Positions 5,925-7,652 of a DNA stretch of 7,652 bases are shown here, piece after piece. Origin of the DNA: ANME-2 cluster archaeon (GTDB lineage: Archaea > Halobacteriota > Methanosarcinia > Methanosarcinales > Methanogasteraceae); the NCBI GenBank assembly GCA_003601535.1, contig PIXW01000016.1, positions 1 through 7,652 of the forward strand, in the 5' to 3' direction. Position numbers and translations under genes: made by a program. Positions within the stretch are counted from its first letter, which is position 1. Every line of letters starts with the position of its first letter. The notes beneath the pieces are model-generated. The model was not told the origin of the DNA, did no database searches, and saw nothing but the letters and a program-made list of their open reading frames with translations.

Positions 5925-6848
5925 TCAGATATATCCAAGCGACTTTCCGATTTCCCGCACGTATTCGTACGTGCTGTCATCGATCGCCACATACCGCTCG
6001 TTCTTCTCCCATTTGCTCTCAAACGCCTTCATCGCCTCCGGATCCTTCTCTGGCATATCAACAAACGCCTGCTGGATCCGCTTCTTGAGTGAAGGATCAA
6101 GATCGCCCCTCACTGCGATAGGCGACTTCGGGATCGGGTCAGATGTCCAGATCACGATGAGATCGTCCGGGGTTGCCGCACCGCTCTCGATTAAGCGGTT
6201 GTACCCGATGTCATACATCGCACCTGCGTCCACATTCCCCGATTTCACGGCAAGCCCTGATGCGTCATGCCCGCCTGCAAACATGCACGTCTTAAAGTCG
6301 GTATCAGGATCGACCCCCATCGAGAGGAGATATCCCCTCGGGATCAGGTTTCCTGATGTTGATGCGGGATCAACGAATGAAAACGTGATCTCACTTGCGT
6401 TAGCAAGCAAGTCCTCGATGCAGGTTATACCAGAATCTGGATGCGTGACGATGCAACTGTGATACGTTGCGACATCTCCTGTCTCTGTGCCGCCAGTGAT
6501 GATCGCTTCTGCATCAGCACGCTCTGCTGCCAGGACATAGGAGAATGGACCGAAGAATGCGACATCGATCTTGTCTGCGCGCATCGCCTCAATAACCGAC
6601 GTATAGTCAGTAGCTGTGAATGTCTCGATCTTCATTCCGAGTTCGGTTTCCAGATACTCCTGCACCGGACCGAACTTCTTTAACATCTCGATCTGATCCT
6701 CTGTCGGGATGAGCCCGATTCTAAGTGTCCCTATTGTCTCTTCTTCGGATGACTTCGAATCGAGACACCCTGATATGAATATGCCCGCTGTGATCAGCAT
6801 GATAAGCGCCATGCTGATTCCAAATCTCTTTACCAAAGTTCTGTTCAT
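5925..6848 (-). CDS. phnD: PhnD, phosphonate-binding lipoprotein of the ABC importer
   Basis: Extracytoplasmic solute-binding protein that captures phosphonates and hands them to PhnE. The protein has 307 aa. A signal peptide with a basic start, a hydrophobic core (about 10-25) and a lipobox-like ISGC ending at C28 predicts a membrane-anchored lipoprotein. An acidic, Ser-rich linker (31-38) follows. Family features are LRIGLIPTED (42-51), TDYTSVIEAM (80-89), DVAFFGPFSYVLA (95-107), FVDPASTSGNLIPRGYL (158-174), GGHDASGLAV (192-201) and VDAGAMYD (206-213). Tyr82, Tyr104, S163-T164-S165, H194 and D207 are candidate phosphonate ligands by analogy with Escherichia coli PhnD. ATG 6848 directly follows the TAA of the upstream phosphoesterase and has a strong SD, GGAGGG (6853-6858). 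Other phosphate- or phosphite-type ligands are possible, but the neighbourhood favours phosphonate. Confidence 0.94.
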   Translation of the reverse strand: MNRTLVKRFGISMALIMLITAGIFISGCLDSKSSEEETIGTLRIGLIPTEDQIEMLKKFGPVQEYLETELGMKIETFTATDYTSVIEAMRADKIDVAFFGPFSYVLAAERADAEAIITGGTETGDVATYHSCIVTHPDSGITCIEDLLANASEITFSFVDPASTSGNLIPRGYLLSMGVDPDTDFKTCMFAGGHDASGLAVKSGNVDAGAMYDIGYNRLIESGAATPDDLIVIWTSDPIPKSPIAVRGDLDPSLKKRIQQAFVDMPEKDPEAMKAFESKWEKNERYVAIDDSTYEYVREIGKSLGYI

Positions 6849-7583
6849 TTAACCCTCCTTTTCTGCTATAAAATCAACAACCAGTTCCTGCTCGCCGCTG
6901 GGAAGCACACGGTATATCCGCAAAGTTCCGTCATCAATCTCTATCAGGTTGTAGCACTGCGCCGTCCTTGCCTTGATCTTGTTTGAACATGCGGTTCCTG
7001 CATTTACCACAAACATATCATTCAGCCGCCAGACATACGGCACATGTCTGTGCCCGCAGAGCACAAGATCAACATCACACCTGTCGAGCAGTTCAAGCAC
7101 ATCACCTGAATCCACAGGAATCTGTTCCTCCCTGCCGGTCATCGGAACCGGGATCAGGTGATGGTGGAGTGCGAAGACCTTGAGATCAGATGTTTCAAAG
7201 TTCTCCGCAATCCAGCCATACTTCTCCCTACCGATGTGCCCATCATCGATGTCAGGTTGGGACGAATCCACGCCGACAACCGTGACATCACTATAGGAAA
7301 GAGACGATGATCGTGCTCCAAAGAAATCCTCGAAGAGCAGATACCCGACGTTTCTCGAGTCATGGTTCCCTGGAACGATCACCTTACTTTCGCAATCGAT
7401 CCTGTCAATCCACTCTTTTGCACTCGCAAACTCCGGGTAAGAGCCGTTCTGGGTCAGATCTCCTGTCACGACCACGATATCAGGAGCGATCTCGTTTGTG
7501 CTCTGTACCACAGATTCGGCAACACCAGAAAGAAAGTGGGCGCCTGATACATGAAGATCAGACAGATGCACGATCCGCGTCAC
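6849..7583 (-). CDS. Calcineurin-like metallophosphoesterase (cyclic phosphodiesterase type)
   Basis: Binuclear-metal phosphoesterase of the calcineurin-like superfamily, with no signal peptide and so probably cytoplasmic. The protein has 244 aa from the GTG at 7583. The five metal-binding blocks are in order: SDLH (D9, H11), GDLT (D42), GNHD (N73, H74), HHH (140-142) and GHRH (H178, H180). The layout resembles CpdA/GpdQ-type cyclic nucleotide and glycerophosphodiester phosphodiesterases. Start choice: GTG 7583 has GGAG 8 nt upstream and gives MTRIVHLSDLH. GTG 7592, three codons earlier, overlaps the upstream stop as GTGA but has a weaker SD. The gene is directly joined to phnD (TAAATG), so it belongs to the phn transcript. 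Inferred role: hydrolysis of a phosphate ester made by the C-P lyase pathway, possibly the cyclic ribose phosphate in place of PhnP. The substrate is not shown by the sequence. Confidence 0.88.
   Translation of the reverse strand: MTRIVHLSDLHVSGAHFLSGVAESVVQSTNEIAPDIVVVTGDLTQNGSYPEFASAKEWIDRIDCESKVIVPGNHDSRNVGYLLFEDFFGARSSSLSYSDVTVVGVDSSQPDIDDGHIGREKYGWIAENFETSDLKVFALHHHLIPVPMTGREEQIPVDSGDVLELLDRCDVDLVLCGHRHVPYVWRLNDMFVVNAGTACSNKIKARTAQCYNLIEIDDGTLRIYRVLPSGEQELVVDFIAEKEG
6853..6858 (-). promoter_or_regulatory. Ribosome binding site of phnD inside the end of the phosphoesterase gene
   Basis: GGAGGG lies in the last codons of the phosphoesterase, 4 nt before the phnD ATG. Stop TAA and ATG are adjacent (TAAATG), which points to one transcript and probable translational coupling of the two genes. 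Confidence 0.6.
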
Positions 7584-7588
7584 GTGAG

Positions 7589-7652
7589 TCACTCCGAGAC
7601 CGGTATGAAGTGCACCGCTCCCACGATCTTCTGTCCATCTTCCGAGAGCACG
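7589..7652 (-). CDS. C-terminal end of an unidentified gene (5' part outside window)
   Basis: The frame is open from the right edge and encodes 20 residues ending GAVHFIPVSE before a TGA at 7591-7589. I do not recognise the family from so short a tail. It is taken as a gene because its stop sits where the next gene starts (GTGA with GTG 7592), the same junction type as phnG/phnH, and because the SD of the phosphoesterase overlaps its end. It is probably part of the same operon. The competing frame of the phosphoesterase is also open to the edge, so the possibility that this stretch is only its 5' part cannot be fully excluded. Confidence 0.5.
   Translation of the reverse strand, partial: VLSEDGQKIVGAVHFIPVSE

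Noticed and set aside
5906..6022. N-terminal extension of PhnC by 39 residues
   Set aside because: It lies almost entirely within phnD, has no SD, and the family begins at the ATG at 5905.
5920..6462. 180-aa open frame on the plus strand
   Set aside because: It is antisense to phnD, which has full family features on the other strand.

Overview
The window is a single, tightly packed phosphonate-utilisation (phn, C-P lyase) operon. Every gene is on the minus strand, so transcription runs from the right edge to the left edge. In transcription order it holds: the last 20 codons of an unidentified gene (7652-7589), a calcineurin-like metallophosphoesterase (about 7583-6849), the phosphonate ABC importer phnD (6848-5925), phnC (5905-5153) and phnE (about 5172-4390), then the C-P lyase core phnG (4393-3968), phnH (3971-3387), phnI (3386-2301), phnJ (2308-1430), the ABC-type accessory protein phnK (1433-600), and phnL, whose 3' end lies beyond base 1. 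Almost no base is non-coding: the only gaps are 19 nt (phnD-phnC) and about 9 nt (phnK-phnL). No promoter, terminator, RNA gene, mobile element or CRISPR array was seen.

How the genes work together: PhnD captures phosphonate outside the membrane and PhnE/PhnC import it. PhnI with PhnG, PhnH and PhnL forms the ribose-1-phosphonate triphosphate intermediate. A pyrophosphatase-like step (PhnM, expected downstream but not in the window) removes pyrophosphate. The radical-SAM enzyme PhnJ cleaves the C-P bond, giving the alkane (methane from methylphosphonate) and a cyclic ribose phosphate. PhnK and PhnL are the ABC ATPases that dock on the core complex. The usual enzyme for opening the cyclic phosphate, PhnP, is not seen here. 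The co-operonic metallophosphoesterase is a candidate stand-in or a phosphate-releasing helper.

Organism: nothing is diagnostic. Strong Shine-Dalgarno (SD) sequences of the extended type GAGGTGATC, which pair with the 16S tail GATCACCTC, sit in front of several starts. Composition is moderate GC, GATC is frequent, ATA and AGG/AGA codons are used freely, and the genes overlap as ATGA or GTGA. This would fit a euryarchaeon of the methanogen/ANME kind, but an anaerobic bacterium cannot be excluded from this stretch alone.

Most notable points: phnL has no ATG/GTG/TTG start that keeps a complete ATPase, and it lies in the same frame as phnK behind a single TGA. It therefore either starts at CTG behind a perfect SD or is made as a PhnK-PhnL read-through product. 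PhnK carries a four-cysteine, zinc-ribbon-like insertion before its Walker A motif. The metallophosphoesterase is built into the head of the operon. The importer order is D-C-E.
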